Below are positions 41,662 through 53,906 of a stretch of 64,000 nucleotides of DNA, one piece after another (the stretch's first letter is position 1; each line of letters begins with the position of its first letter). The position numbers and the translations under genes are program-made. This stretch comes from Diaporthe sp. PMI_573 (lineage: Eukaryota > Ascomycota > Sordariomycetes > Diaporthales > Diaporthaceae), in contig JAJTUP010000095.1 of assembly GCA_021399435.1 (NCBI GenBank), forward strand, positions 1 through 64,000. The letters are read 5' to 3'. The notes beneath the pieces are model-generated. The model saw nothing but the letters and a program-made list of their open reading frames with translations, had not been told where the DNA came from and did no database searches.

Positions 41662-44584
41662 TCAAATGCCTGGTCAAAGAGCCGAGATGAGATATTGTGG
41701 CCCCATATGTTTATCAGGCAGTCTTCAGCTCAGGTGCCCACGGTATCACTAGCGAGATCATAACAAATCCTGCTTCACGGTGCATTTTCAGATTGCATAT
41801 AGTAGGGCACTATGAAATAATCTTTCTTATGGCCGAAGGGATGAGAATCTATAATATACTGCCAATTTTGTAAAAGCGCCACCAGTAATCCCAAACCGGG
41901 TTCGAAGTCGCATGGAAGGTACCGAATGTAGGCAGGAAAGGCACAGGTGTCGCTGGGCCTTGCGCACTATATTCACCGTACAGGAAGTTTTCCTGAGCCG
42001 CCAAATAAAGGGTTTCATCGACGTTATAGTATCGCAAATAATTGTAGGCGCCTGTATGTTGGACTTCTGAGTGACCATCCACCGCCGTCGGGGACAAGTC
42101 GCTCACGTAGCTGAAGCTATTCAGAGAATCTAGAAAAAGTATTGTTAGCCTATCTTTTTCTGGATAGCCAAATGGTTACTGTATCTGATGAACAGTGGAT
42201 TTGCATACCAGTTCTGCCTGCATACCGCAAACAGCTATTATGGTGTGCCATATAGTCAAATGGGCCGTCTTTATGGGCAGAGCCATGAATGCTCCGTCCA
42301 GGGTTATAGAGTGCCTTCCTACTTTTACTGTAAGCCCGAAGTACTGCTCGAAGAAAGTATTAAGGGTCAGCTTGCCAGTTGCGCGACTCTGCGGTTCGTC
42401 AGGCGTCGGTCGCCCGGGAAGGACTGTACCAAGGCAGGGTAGCTTTGCCGCGCGGCTTCCCACGCAGACCCAGCGACGACCGGCCCTGTCAGGGAAGTGG
42501 CACATCAAACGGCAGGTTGGGAGTTTTTGAAAATGGAGGTGGCCTTAGCCTCGTGTAGAAGCCAGTATCCACACCTTCGTAATCCTTGACAAATATGGAT
42601 GCCGCAGACGAGTTGCTGCTTGCTTCTACTGCCTCCGTGCCACCGCATATAACAGCGCTGTCTTCGTTTCCGAGACAGCATATGATATCGGATTTTGCGG
42701 TGTTGACCGTGCTGGTGCTAGTGTTGCTGCCCGGATGGGTTGTAAAAAGTTCGTTGTTCATGTCTGAAGATATATTTTCAGTGCTTCTAAGCCAGAGTAA
42801 ATGCTAGTCAATATTGCGTGTAAATGCTATTCGTGGCGTGGGATTCGATGCGCACTTGCCTTATAGAAAGACTGGCGACAGCAGGTGATGGTGATGGAGG
42901 TGCCGATTCAGTATTCATGCAGCATCTCCTGGGTCCACATCCCAAATATAAAGCTAACCGCCTCCAGATCGACATCATGGTTGATAGAAAATATCTAAAT
43001 TGAGAGTTGGGGGGAAACAATGGCATGGAAGGGATTGTCGAACGAGGCTTAGATGCTTTGTATGTGAGTGCCGTAGTCGAAATATACTTGCGCATAAAGA
43101 GCTGCATGCTTAGTCAGAACATGGTGTGCGGCATCCGTTTTTGGGAGTGCGAATATCAATTCTCTTTGTTTGGAGACCAGGCACTGACATGGTGCAGAGT
43201 TCTGATTTCCACAACGGCACACATATGTTGGTCAAGTCACCAATGGCAAATATTGGGATGCAGGGTATCTCACCCGTTGGCTTCCTTTTTATTACCGCGG
43301 CTTTTTTGGGGCGTGACTCTGCCCTATGTATCGAAACCTAAACCCAAACTTGAGGGCTTCTGGATGGTGAGCAACATGCTACCATCATCTAGAGACACGC
43401 GTTGCCACAACGCCTCCCTGCGGATCTATCGGCGTTTAGGGATGTGGCTGGAGGAGATCTTCACCCCACCCTCACGCTTGTCACATTCGTCGTCAATCAA
43501 AGTTTTGTGCCTTTAGGACAGCTCCATGGCCGAGGCCGAGGGTAATAAGGATGATTACCCACAACACTACAGGTGTTCTTTCATCAATGTAAGCCCTGAC
43601 CCAATAGTAACTAGGGCCACCATCAACACATTGTGATATCGATGAAACGCTTTGTGGAATCGATCAATTCGACATCAAAGAGATACTTTAGCTAGTCCGA
43701 TATCAAATCTGGGTCGTCGTAGCGATGGGGCAGGTGCCTGACTAATCGGGTCTCATGGCGCCCAGCTTTATTGACTTATCCGTCGATTAGCTGGGTTACG
43801 TGGGCGACGACGTGGCCAACGTTGGCCAACGTTGGCGACATAGGTCTAATAGTGCTTTATTTGCTTCATTTGGGCAACAGTGGCAAATGTTGCCGACATC
43901 ATTGGGCCAAATAGTGCTTATTTGGTGCCCTTGAATGTGTGTAAATAGTGGCATGGTGCAATATGTTAGTTGGCAGATTAATTATTTGTATGGCGAGCCC
44001 ATAGTGTTTTTTGATTCGGGCACACGGGGCGGCATGATTAGTCATGAACAGGTGCGCGGCATCCATTTGAGGGTGCGCGAATATCCGGATTCTTTAGAAA
44101 AGCGCATATGAATAGGTAGGGAAGGAAACTTACATGGTGGGGGATAGTGCTAGAATATAACTTTAAATTAAATGAAATACGATCACTTCAAACGCCCTTA
44201 CGTTACATATTCCGAAATAAAATCATACAACTACGACTTTATTTCTTACTATATCGTATACGGTAATGCTACAAGGGGCGGGGGGTACAGTCATAGGTTT
44301 ACCGTCAACATCTGCTATCACCCAAAGCATCATCCTAGGATGATATAGTGTGAGGTAAAATAGAAGCTTTGTGAAGCTATTCCAATGTTCAAAGAAGTGC
44401 TCAAGTTTTATTAAAAAAAAATACCCGCGACATCATACGCTTTCTGGTCAATTGCGTTGTTATTCAGCGGAAAATGAGGCCGTCAGCGCGTAAGATCTCG
44501 TGTAACAGATTAAGATTATTCGCGTGCCCAGAGTGGGCAGGCACGCGTTAGTTATCATGATATAGAGCCATATTTTCATTCGCC
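41662..44584. other. Gene-poor stretch with unassigned coding remnants
   Basis: The minus frame 41849-42106 is protein-like (YNYLRYYNVDETLYLAAQEN; TSNPVWDYWWRFYKIG) and may join upstream pieces (HGSAHKDGPFDYMAHHNS near 42270) through lost splice sites, but I cannot name the family. The rest, including 43520-44580, has no gene; it contains a diverged tandem duplication (about 43800-43925) and two copies of a dispersed motif (43124-43157, 44051-44090). Confidence 0.35.
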
Positions 44585-45470
44585 TTATTTCAATCTTTGC
44601 GATAAGCTTGAGTATTGGGCTTCTTCATTTCCAAAAGGCTTCCGCTGCCTCAGCTGACATATTCCCAGTGAACACCCGCGATTCGCCCTTGCCACTGCAC
44701 TTTCAACCTGAATTGGCTGCCCTTGGCCGATTGTGCCGAAGTTCCCTCTTGCCACCTTGGCCTGACCAGAAGCGTACATGTATTTCACCTCGATGTTTGT
44801 CAAGCAGCTCAGTTCCGTAATAGCAGGTTCATAGAACCGCAGGCACAAGTCCAGGGTGTTTCTGTGCTCCCGCAACAACTTGAGATATTCCTCGGCGTCT
44901 TGCGAAGTGTCTGTCGGAGAAGACGAAGGGTGCAAATCTATGGCTAGGTCCAGGCCTGAGATTTTGCTTTTCAATTTGTCCACAGACTGAGTGAGACCGG
45001 CGACAAGGTTGTCAGGCTCGACATCAGCTCCACTCAGAGTTATCCTATTACCAAATTTGTATTAGTAGCCTGTCTCGACTTCCTTGCCACGTATGGGACT
45101 ATACAAACATGTATATGAAGGCAAGGCCATCCGGAAAAGTGCCTTGGCATGCCACCATATCTGCTGCCAAATATTTGATGGTATTAGGGAAGCGTGAGCC
45201 ATGGTCCTGACCCGACTGCGCTTTGACTTTTGGTATTCTTTCGTCGCAGATCTTGTTGTAATATTCCGTTACCTGCATCAATCCCTTCATGCTCTCCTCG
45301 TGGCCAGTTGAGGGATCCCCGTCTTCCATTCCAAGGTCATTCTGCAGCACTCCTGTGTTCTTGAAGGGCTCCAGTGCGTCGCGAAGGCGATTGAGCATTT
45401 CCCGCGCAGTTTCCACCAGATCAGTGAGGGTCGTGATACTTTCTGTGGTTGTGGATCGCTCGATTGACAT
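44585..45470 (-). CDS. Hypothetical helical protein (273 aa, 2 exons)
   Basis: Exon 45470-45109 and exon 45044-44585 join in frame across a 64-bp intron (donor GTTTGT, branch region ACTAATAC, acceptor AATAG). The protein is mostly helical: LTDLVETAREMLNRLRDALE in exon 1 and EEYLKLLREHRNTLDLCLRF in exon 2. It ends with a basic, Gly-rich part (KYMYASGQAKVARGNFGTIG). The 'helices, L-x2-CL, then AK-x-G' layout is loosely like the N-terminal domains placed in front of fungal STAND proteins, but no NACHT follows. This is inference from pattern only. I start at ATG 45470 (MSIERS); an open frame extends upstream. Confidence 0.45.
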
Positions 45471-47333
45471 GTTTGCAAATACACCGGGCTCTATGGTGGA
45501 AAAACGTCTGTGGATACGATGCAACGAGTGTATAGTTAGCGGTGTCGCTTTGTTTGCCTTTATGTGTTTGCGGGTCGAACCAGATGTGAGAAAGAGGCAC
45601 CCTGTCAATTTATACAAAGGAGGTTCCTCTGGCCTCGGAACGTGTTGGCCAGGCAGACAGATAAGCCTCACAAGGCACATTTCTCGCCCCACAAGGATGC
45701 CTTGTGTCCAGGGTGATACGCCTACCATAGATGATTGTTGGCGCAGTGATATGAGTCACACCTTGCCAGAATGCATCGCAACCCTCCCGAGCCTCACCAG
45801 TCAAAGTGGCAATTGATCGGTGAAGCACAGCTATCGCCTGCTGTGTTACCTTATGATACCTGCTATGGTTTCGCTAAGTACTTTGTGGCCTGCTTGTGGT
45901 GGCTGTGCTGTAGGTATGTGTGGTGGAAGCCGACATGTTCCGACAACGTTTGTCCAGCGTGACCTACGATACGGGCGTGCAAAGAACTTCAGCTGGGATA
46001 AATTCTGCAACGCCTTACTCGATATGGAGAACAACAAGCTTTTACTCCTCTTCGTCTCAGGGATAGAGGAAGGAATCTAGCGGTTGCGAACTTCTTGGCA
46101 TCGACATATCCAAAGAACTATGTACTTCGGTTATTTCGTCTTCGGATGACAACCGGAACCGTGATACCCTTAAACTACTTCAAGACCTCAAGAATTGAAT
46201 CGCCTTTTCATTACACCTTGTCGGCGCGATAATCCTTTAGCCGGCTATGTTTTCAAACAGCCTAATTTCTAAGTAGTTGCTACGTCTAATTAAAAATTGT
46301 AAACAATTTGTTGTCTACCTGGGAATTTAGGGGTCCTTAGGTCTAAGAGCTCATGAGGGTAAGGTTGATATCCGGAACAAGCTTCAGATTCGGACATCCA
46401 ATGTCAATCCCATTGACCATCTTATACTGCAATATGAGGTCCGCTTGCGTAGATTTTCTTGGACGCTGGGAGTTATCACATATATATCTGAAATCTGCAA
46501 AATCTATAATGCTACACTATTTTAACTTATTCGCAATCTCGGTACATGTCTGAGCGCACCCGCCACACAGCCAAGACCCCGCGTCGACCCGCCTGAACCA
46601 GGAACAATAGTCTTGCTACGATTTCGCGCGGTTTCTTCTCCGCTGTACAGATGATAGTTCCGCAGCAAATTTCGAAGGGCAGGCCAACCATGGAAAACTC
46701 AGGTTGATGGCCGTATTCAATGTTCACTACGGCACATCCTGTTTCACATTGAGGCTCAGATTTTAGAGTATAATAGTACTTTGATGTCGGCATACTTTAA
46801 GAGAGCGGATATTTGCGCCCCAAAAAAGAGATCGGAGATTCGCACACCCAAAAACGGAGGGTACAAGCCCGCTGACAAGTCACTTGACTGAAACACAGTA
46901 ACCACCCTTGATTACATCATCAATCGAAGACAGTACGGTACTTTACTCCTCTTTTGTCTGAGCACATCACTTAGCGAACCACCCTAAAAGGTACCGCGTA
47001 GAACTGGTGCTTCTCTGTACTACTGTAACCTCCGTCCACGTGCTTAAATAAGAGAACAAAAGCAATAACAAAGCGAACCCTCCCCGCGCACTAAATAAGA
47101 ATGAAGTACATAGATAGAAATGCTTATAGGACTGTACTTAGGGTAGACATTTTGTATCTTATCGCAAAGTATTTCTGTTATATTATAAATAGGGTAGTAC
47201 CGTACATTAACCACATTATACTTACTACATTTATACGTTATACTGACAGTCTATAAAGGGGAGGCTTTCCTGGTAGATATGTATTATAATATATACGGAG
47301 TCCTGTAGATACTTCTCATACTCAATCAACACG
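45471..47333. other. Intergenic; P450 promoter at right
   Basis: No gene recognised in 1.8 kb. A dispersed-motif pair lies at 46806-46860. A TATA-like box TATAAAGG at 47252-47259 is about 75 bp upstream of the P450 ATG. Confidence 0.45.
47252..47259 (+). promoter_or_regulatory. TATA-like box of the P450 gene
   Basis: TATAAAGG, about 75 bp before ATG 47334, with a pyrimidine-rich stretch after it. Confidence 0.5.
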
Positions 47334-49035
47334 ATGCTTGACGTCGGTATCCTTGACTCATACTTAAACGGCCGTGGCCTTTCAATCTCGGTCAACTCTC
47401 TTCTGTGGCTGACTGGTCTGTGGGCATTCTTTAAACTTTCCATTTTCATTTACAATGTCTCTCCTTTCCATCCTCTGAGCCAGTTCCCAGGACCGAAACT
47501 CGCTCAAATGACCTATTGCTATGAGGCTTGGTATGACCTCGCGAAGACCGGAAGGTACACTTCACAAATAGAGAAGATGCACAAACAGTATGGTTAGTAA
47601 ATACTTCTTTTTGTTTCAATGCAATAAAAGCTGACCATTTCCGCTAAATAGGGCCTCTTGTTCGTATCAACCCCTCGGAGCTACATTGCAACGATCCTCA
47701 ATTCATCGATGAAATTTATGCGACGGGCCGTCGTAAGAGAAATAAGAGTGAATACATATGCCAATCGCTGGTCGCACCGATGGATCGCACAGGGTTTGGA
47801 ACTGTGGATCATGACCTCCACCGAGCCCGGCGTTCACCGATGGCCAGGCATTTCTCCCGGCAACACACATTGCAATTCGAACCTGAGGTTATAAAGCATC
47901 TGCAACATCTATGCGATAAGTTGTTAAGATGTAGAGGGCAGAAAGCATTCGATATAACCATGGCTTATTCTTGTTTCACCACCGACATTATCTCTGCCTT
48001 TTCGTTCGGCGAGCCTCTTGGCTTGCTGGCACAGGAAGGCTGGGAGCCAAATTGGCGGCAACCCACGTATTCTTTCCTTAGGACGACCTTTGTTTTCCGC
48101 TCCATGCCACTTCTTAAGAAGCTTGTCGGCGCTGGCAATTTTTTCGCGCGTCGTGGGTATATGGGCCGTGACGTCAAGACGCTGATGGAGACACTCTACG
48201 ATCACATTCCCGAAATGGTTTCTAAAGCCCTGGCGGGTGCGCCTAATGGCTGCGCAACACCATTTAAAGACATTGGGGACAGCTCAGCGCTCTCAGAGAG
48301 TGACAAGGAACTCGACCGCCTATCTGCAGAGGGCATGGCCCTCTTGATGGCCGGTACAGAAACAACAGCTTGGTCACTGTCTGTCATTACATTCTACCTA
48401 CTCTCGCAGCCCGGTATCCTGAGTCGGCTGACTACAGAGCTGGAGGGAGCTTTCCCTGAAGAACAAGACTTTTCATGGGTTAAGTTGGAGAATCTTCCAT
48501 ACTTAAAGGGGGTTGTTCTGGAAGGCTTGCGATTATCATATGGCGTATCTGGACGCACCCCGAGGATTGCTCAGTACGAAGATTTGGTCTATCGAGGAAC
48601 TGCTAAAGACACAGACAAGTTTGAGTACATCATACCCAGAGGGTTCGCAGTCGGCATGTCTTCCGCGATTATGCACCATAACGAAGAAGTCTTCCCAAAC
48701 TCGGACACTTTCTTGCCAGAACGATGGATGGAACAAGATGAGAACAGACATGCGAACTTGGAGCGTTGCTTGCTTTCTTTCTCGAGGGGAAGTCGGCAGT
48801 GTTTGGGCATGAAGTGAGTTCAATAGCTGATTTAACAAATTCAACCCTGACGTATGCTGACCTTTTGTGGAGCCTGGCTTATTGCGAGTTATATCTAGGA
48901 GTGGCATTTTTGTCCCTGAGGGTATTTCCGAAAATGGCTCTCTTTGAGACGACAGAGTATGATGTGAAATACGACCACGATCTTTTGGTCCCGGCGACAA
49001 GGAAGGAAAGCCGAGGTGTCAGAGTTGTTCTATAG
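47334..49035 (+). CDS. Cytochrome P450 monooxygenase (527 aa, 3 exons)
   Basis: Membrane-anchored haem-thiolate oxygenase using NADPH-P450 reductase; substrate unknown. Exons 47334-47592, 47652-48813 and 48873-49035 join in frame over 59-bp introns (GTTAGT...AATAG; GTGAGT...GTGGAG). An N-terminal hydrophobic anchor (about residues 20-42) and the proline hinge FPGPKLA precede the I-helix AGTETT, the K-helix E-x-x-R (LEGLRLS), FLPERW, and the haem loop [10 protein letters not shown] with C470 as thiolate ligand. All diagnostic motifs are intact. The early region ([15 protein letters not shown]) resembles fungal CYP families near trichodiene oxygenase/benzoate hydroxylase. It stands alone, with no biosynthetic cluster beside it, which suggests detoxification or a lost pathway. 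Confidence 0.95.
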
Positions 49036-50339
49036 AAAACATTTGCCTAGCCGCGAGAATGCAAGGAACTGTAGTTGTTGTCTCTGATAGCAGTACATGT
49101 CTAGCATCATGTCAAAAAGGGGTATTAGAAATGAGAGGTCTCTCGCGTTGCAGAAGGCTTTTCGTCAAGTGACTGACCTTTGTATGGAAGATCGACCATA
49201 TGCTGAGTTTTAGTGCCGCGCACTTGGAATTCTACTAAGTTCTGCGTCAAAGCCAGTTGCCGTCAACTCTGAACGTTTTCAATTTCAATCGATTCCTTTG
49301 CCCTGGGTGGGTGCTGGGGTTGGCTAAAGTTGGTATAGTTAGCAAAACTGACCGGGCATGTGATCTGACCAGCTAACTGGTAAACCAAACATATAGCAGA
49401 AATTTTAAACATCATTCGAATCTGTGCTTGGAACTGTCGTAGTAAGCAACGTCGTCATGGCTCGAGTAAACGTGAGTACTTTTGACCCAAAGTCCGGAAT
49501 CGTCACCATTCGAGTGGCGGAACTGACACCGGGGAAACCAAATTTACCGTCCCCTTTCTTGTCATAGGATTGATCAGAGGTCTTCGTGTTGAATTGCGTC
49601 CCAATAGATTGGGTGGTGCTTAAGGTCTGAGTGCTTGTGCGGCTCGTGCTTGTATCCCCGTCCCCAGCCGCTAGGTTAGATGCCACGTCCGGGAATGATG
49701 CTGTCATTCCCTGCGGCATATTCGTGACGGAAATGCCAGATGATATCGGCAAGTCCCAGTCTGATTGGCTGGCTTTTTCAAGGCATCACAGACGCAAATG
49801 CACTGGACTAGGCGAAAAAGACAGCGCGACGACGTGATCGGCCTGGCTTGTGAAACTAGTTTATATTATATTCGCAACATAAATGAAAATCGACAGAGTA
49901 TCACGGACTAATCCATTTTACTTCGCCTTTTCACGATGACAAACTTATAGAGCAATTATTGAAAATATAATTACAGACAGTATTCCGATTAAAACACATT
50001 GATCAAGATCAGCAGTGCGCAAAATTCTCGTTGGAGGTATTTCAACATCTCTGCCCATTTCGCGAGTTACATCCCATGTGAGCCTGGCGGAACCCTTGCA
50101 TTTCGAGACGTCCCGCAGTATCCAGACTTCTCATAATCATAGCCTGCTTCACTAATACCATCGCCTCGGCCAGGCCTTTACCTGCGCTGTGATTCATTTT
50201 AATAAAGCTGGTTGAGCTACTGCGAAGAGGCGATCAGACATAGACATCGAAAGAAAGGGAATCTCAACTTTGCTTCACCAAAACCACAAAGGGGTGGGAA
50301 TACCAGCGGGAAAGGTGGGAATCCAGGCGCGAATCGGTA
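49036..50339. other. Intergenic, with a dispersed repeat and one unassigned ORF
   Basis: The minus frame 49405-49752 encodes a Thr/Ser-rich 115-aa sequence with no domain and is probably not a gene. A 51-bp dispersed repeat lies at 49305-49355. Confidence 0.4.
49305..49355 (+). repeat. Dispersed repeat, copy A
   Basis: GGGTGGGTGCTGGGGTT followed by a CTAAAGTTGGTA block and AGCAAAACTG; a close inverted copy is at 61415-61465. Probably the end of a DNA transposon or MITE. Confidence 0.7.
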
Positions 50340-50555
50340 CGAGAGGATCTCGAGAAGCTGCCACAGCTTGCGCGGGACAGGCTCAAAGACCTGCTGGGCG
50401 CCGACGACTACGGCCGCCTCATGGGTTTCGACTACAACTGGGCCACCGCCGCCATCGCCGCCGCAAAGCGCCCACCGGACGGAGACGCGGACGCAAACGG
50501 GAGCGGGACTGAGCCTGCGTCGGCGCGCCGATTAAAGACGATCAAGATCAGCTGA
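50340..50555 (+). pseudogene. GC-rich coding remnant, unknown
   Basis: A frame ending at TGA 50555 reads EKLPQLARDRLKDLLGADDY, then FDYNWATAAIAAAKRPP and a basic end. The codon use is much more GC-rich than neighbouring sequence. It lacks an obvious start and looks like the 3' end of a gene moved here or truncated. No family recognised. Confidence 0.3.
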
Positions 50556-50630
50556 CGAGAGGGAAAGAGGGAGAGGGGGAGGGGGACAGGAGGGGAGGCG
50601 GGGCGAGGATGGAAGGCGGGGGGGGGGACA
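50552..50630 (+). repeat. G-rich purine tract
   Basis: About 75 bp of almost pure purine with many G runs, ending in a run of ten G. It could adopt triplex or G-quadruplex structures. Confidence 0.75.
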
Positions 50631-50739
50631 TTCTTTCTTTTCGGGCAGAAGAAGTATACGCCGATTTCACGCCATGCTCGGTTGCTCCCCCGGTCACGGG
50701 TTGGCGGAGATTGTCAGTGTGCTTACATAGCTAGTTACC

Positions 50740-51483
50740 ATGCCCGTTTACAAATTGTCCTCTATTATACTAAGAGCGTCAAGAGCCACTGAGGAGCTCC
50801 AACTCGGCGATCTAAGCCTCCGATATATACAACACTCGCTTGAGTTTGCCTCTAAGAAGCTGGAAAAGTACAGGAATCTGATGGAGGAGACAGAGGTCCA
50901 TTAGGCGGCAATGATTCTGTATCCAGCTCACAAGACACGGTTTGTCGAAGCCTACTATCCAGAACGCAAGGAGGCCATTGTCAAGGACTTCAGGGCTTTG
51001 TCTGACGACTCATACGCGGATAGGGCAAGCGGGAGCTCTCAGCCAGTTCCCCAGGGTGCTCAGGCGAAGAAGACGAAGACTCCGTGGATCACTAAGGGCA
51101 ATTATTATCAGACCCAACAACCACGCTTGATCGACGAGGTTGAGGACTACCTTTCAGAGCCTCCACGGCCATTGGCTGAGGAAGAGACTAATCAGGGAGG
51201 TGGGGAGGAAGCTGAGGACATTATTTCGTGGTGGATCAGCAGAAAGGGCAAGTGGCCAAGGCTGGATCGAATGGCAATAGACTTCTTGACTATTCCTGCC
51301 ATGTCAAGCGAGTGTGAGAGGTGCTTCAGCGTTGCGAAGCTTCAGATATCTTCTCAGAGGCATTGGCAACACTTTGCAACGATGAAGTCTTGTCAATGCC
51401 TCAAGAACTGGGCTAGGATGGGTATGTTCAATTGGAACGAGATGGGAGTTAGCAAAGCCTCTGGAGAGATCTCCGGAGGTTAA
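50740..51483 (+). pseudogene. hAT transposase C-terminal fragment with an internal stop
   Basis: From 50740 the frame reads hAT-like helices (LEFASKKLEKYRNLMEETEV), hits TAG at about 50903, and continues as ILYPAHKTRFVEAYYPERK to the dimerisation domain (ISWWISRKGKWPRLDRMAID ... IPAMSSECERCFSVA). The catalytic core is missing, so the element is dead. A likely right terminus, AAGTCGACAAGTCTG (reads CAGACTTGTCGACTT inward), ends at 51598. Confidence 0.85.
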
Positions 51484-51770
51484 TCTGGGCCTAGGACAGT
51501 TTAGTCTAGTAGGACTTGTCGAACACCACAAGTCGAGTCAAATCTACGTCAGAAACAAACAAATATAGCCTGAAAATAGGCCAAGTCGACAAGTCTGGGG
51601 GCCGACTTGACTTACTTGGCTTGTTAGGAACGCTGCTTTCTAAGCTGGATATCAGGATATAGACACCAACAGCACTACCAGGCTCCCCAGCACATCTGCA
51701 CCTTGGGTCTCGCCCTCAATAATACGATTTTGTTCCTTACACTTGTCTGCCTTTCCCATCCTGTGGCCCC

Positions 51771-52316
51771 TTAGGTCAATTTGCGTTTGGTGTGTTGGGA
51801 GATTTCAGTCCCGATTTCGTCAACCTTGGCGGCAAGCTCCTTGGTGGCGGCGAGAATGGTTTCGACTGCATCGACATTGAGTAACATAATGCTTCTCTCC
51901 TGGAAGTGATTATTCGTCCTGCCATGACCGGTCATCTTCGCCTCCCGCTCGAGATGAGCGTCGCGCGGCCAAGCCGGCAGGCTTCCGATGCCGTCGCGCC
52001 AGGCTCGCTGGGCCGCCGTGTCCCCCACCGAGGCCGGGTCATGCGCCTCGAGCTGCCCCCCTACACCACTTGTCACCATGCCGATTCGCAGGCGACCGTA
52101 GTCCTCCTCATTCAGAATCATTATAGAGTATTCACCTTGCTCAATGGTATGTGGGTCGCGGCACCACATCTTCTTGTCATAATCGGAGTAGGGATAGTTT
52201 GCTGTGGCATGGTAGAGCGCCTCGGAGGGGAACGGGGAGGAAAGTGCGTATTCGGACAGACGATAGACAGAGCGTGCTGGACGGAGCAGAAGACAAGCAA
52301 CAGGAGGAACAGACAA
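51771..52316 (-). CDS. Unassigned ORF (181 aa)
   Basis: The frame includes a helical C-terminal part (LLNVDAVETILAATKELAAK) and a middle with LNEEDYGRLRIGMV. A second minus frame upstream (ATG 52503) could supply a first exon, but I could not fix a splice. No family is recognised; coding status uncertain. Confidence 0.3.
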   Translation of the reverse strand: MSVPPVACLLLRPARSVYRLSEYALSSPFPSEALYHATANYPYSDYDKKMWCRDPHTIEQGEYSIMILNEEDYGRLRIGMVTSGVGGQLEAHDPASVGDTAAQRAWRDGIGSLPAWPRDAHLEREAKMTGHGRTNNHFQERSIMLLNVDAVETILAATKELAAKVDEIGTEISQHTKRKLT

Positions 52317-52658
52317 GTCGGACAGCGAATGATGTTAACGGGGACTGGAGTGCTTTTGAAGGTTTAGCAGCCACCGGCTTAGTCAGCAGCGGAAGCACTT
52401 CATATAGGCACATTGTGCCTTCCGTACAGACCGCTCGAAACTTAGCTTCAGACAGACACAATTGAACCCATTCGTCGTATTGGTAATTGGTTGCTTTCTC
52501 CACAGCGCTAAGAAAGGACTATCTTATTAGGCCACCAACCATAGAACGATAGCCGTTTTATTTCACTTTCTCCGCCCGCTCTAGAGTCCTTGGACTGCAA
52601 TTTCTCGATAGCCCCAGTCTCTCAAGATTTTCGTTATCTTAGTTTTGCGTCTTCCAAT
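52317..52658. other. Intergenic or leader region
   Basis: Short frames; probable promoter and leader for the plus-strand gene starting at 52659. Confidence 0.35.
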
Positions 52659-53906
52659 ATGCCTCTTCAGCATCAGCCTACCGCTAGCCAAGCAAAGAAT
52701 TCGTCCAGCGTATCTAACACTGGCAATTTCAGTTCGGTTGAATTGAGTTCAAGCCCAGAAGGTGGAAAAAAGCAGCGTGTCTACAGTAGCTCTTGCCCGG
52801 AACTACCCACTGATTCTGGAGATGAAACTCTCGATCACGGCTCGAACCGTCGTCGGAGCGACGCATTGCCGTCGTCAAAAGAGAACAGCCCCATCCCTAG
52901 GTCTAGGCACGTTCCTCGCGGGCAAATATCGAATCCGACCGCTGATCCGGGCGTCGACGACCAGCGACGTCAACGGTCAATTATACCACAAAATGCCCCT
53001 CCACCAGAGTCTGCAGCTAAAGTCTCGGACGTCTCAACGGCTCAGCCCGAAGAACCTCAAAATATTGCCCACCCCACTATATCACCTAAACCAACCACAT
53101 CCGAGATCAACACATCACACTACAAGGATGGTTTCTTCAATGGTGTCATAAACCCAGTACCAGGCGACATCTACCAAGCCTTCTATAAAGATGCGTATAA
53201 CGAAGGATGGTGGATGTGTACTCCCCTTCCTTGGGACGCCTGGGAGCGCCACATTGGGATTAAGTTCAGCATCTGGCAGGCTAATCTGTTTCGGGATCTG
53301 CCGGACTGTTACAGGATCAGTCGCGTCCGTACACAAGCGAAGGGCCGCAAGATGAAGCCCGTCATTACGGGCTGGAACGAAGGCTTCGAGGAAGACGGCC
53401 CAAGGGTCAACGAGCGTGTCTTCCCCGTGCTTTTCTTCGATGACAAGCCCGGCGAGCCCGGCAGCTTCACATTTCCACCGCCCGAGAAGGCGTTCACGTT
53501 CTCAAAGCAGGCCCTTAAGGCCCTGCCTGCTGAGTGGGTCGCCGCGGCGGACCTGAGACTTCCCCATGTTGATGTTGGCAACCAGTTGCCGGCGGCGAGA
53601 CAGCAGCAAGGTTCAGAGAGAGGGTTCAAGCTTTCAGAGAGGCTCAGGATGAGAAGAAGTCGACAGCGGCTACGAATTCAAAGAGTAACCTTTCTTCTCC
53701 CGTAGCGGGTGTCCCGGCTGCCAGAGAGAACGTCGCGGCCTCTGCACAAAGCGTCAGGACAGGTACCAAGCGCACAAGGAGCTCTCCAGTATCTCCTGAG
53801 AATCCGTCATCTGAGAGGCTGCGGGTTGTCGCGGATGAAAGTTGGTGGTTCAAGAGATGTTATGATCAGGCTATGGCGACTTGGCAAATGTGGCGGAACG
53901 GGATAT
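52659..53906 (+). pseudogene. Hypothetical gene split by a frameshift
   Basis: From ATG 52659 (in-frame ATG also at 52590) the N-terminal half is Ser/Pro-rich and disordered, then a folded block starts (YKDGFFNGVINPVPGDIYQA; DAYNEGWWMCTPLPWDAWER). Near 53610-53640 the coding signal moves to another frame and continues as DEKKSTAATNSK, a basic nuclear-type signal (TKRTRSSP) and a Trp-rich end (WWFKRCYDQAMATWQMW) to TAA at 53906. No splice explains the switch, so this is a broken gene or a sequencing error. Family unknown; the pattern 'disordered start, Trp-rich folded block, nuclear signal' suggests a nuclear protein. Confidence 0.5.

Noticed and set aside
42176..42530. Plus- and minus-strand frames near 42.2-42.5 kb as genes
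   Set aside because: They overlap each other and the protein-like signal shifts between frames with stops; best treated as a remnant without a name.
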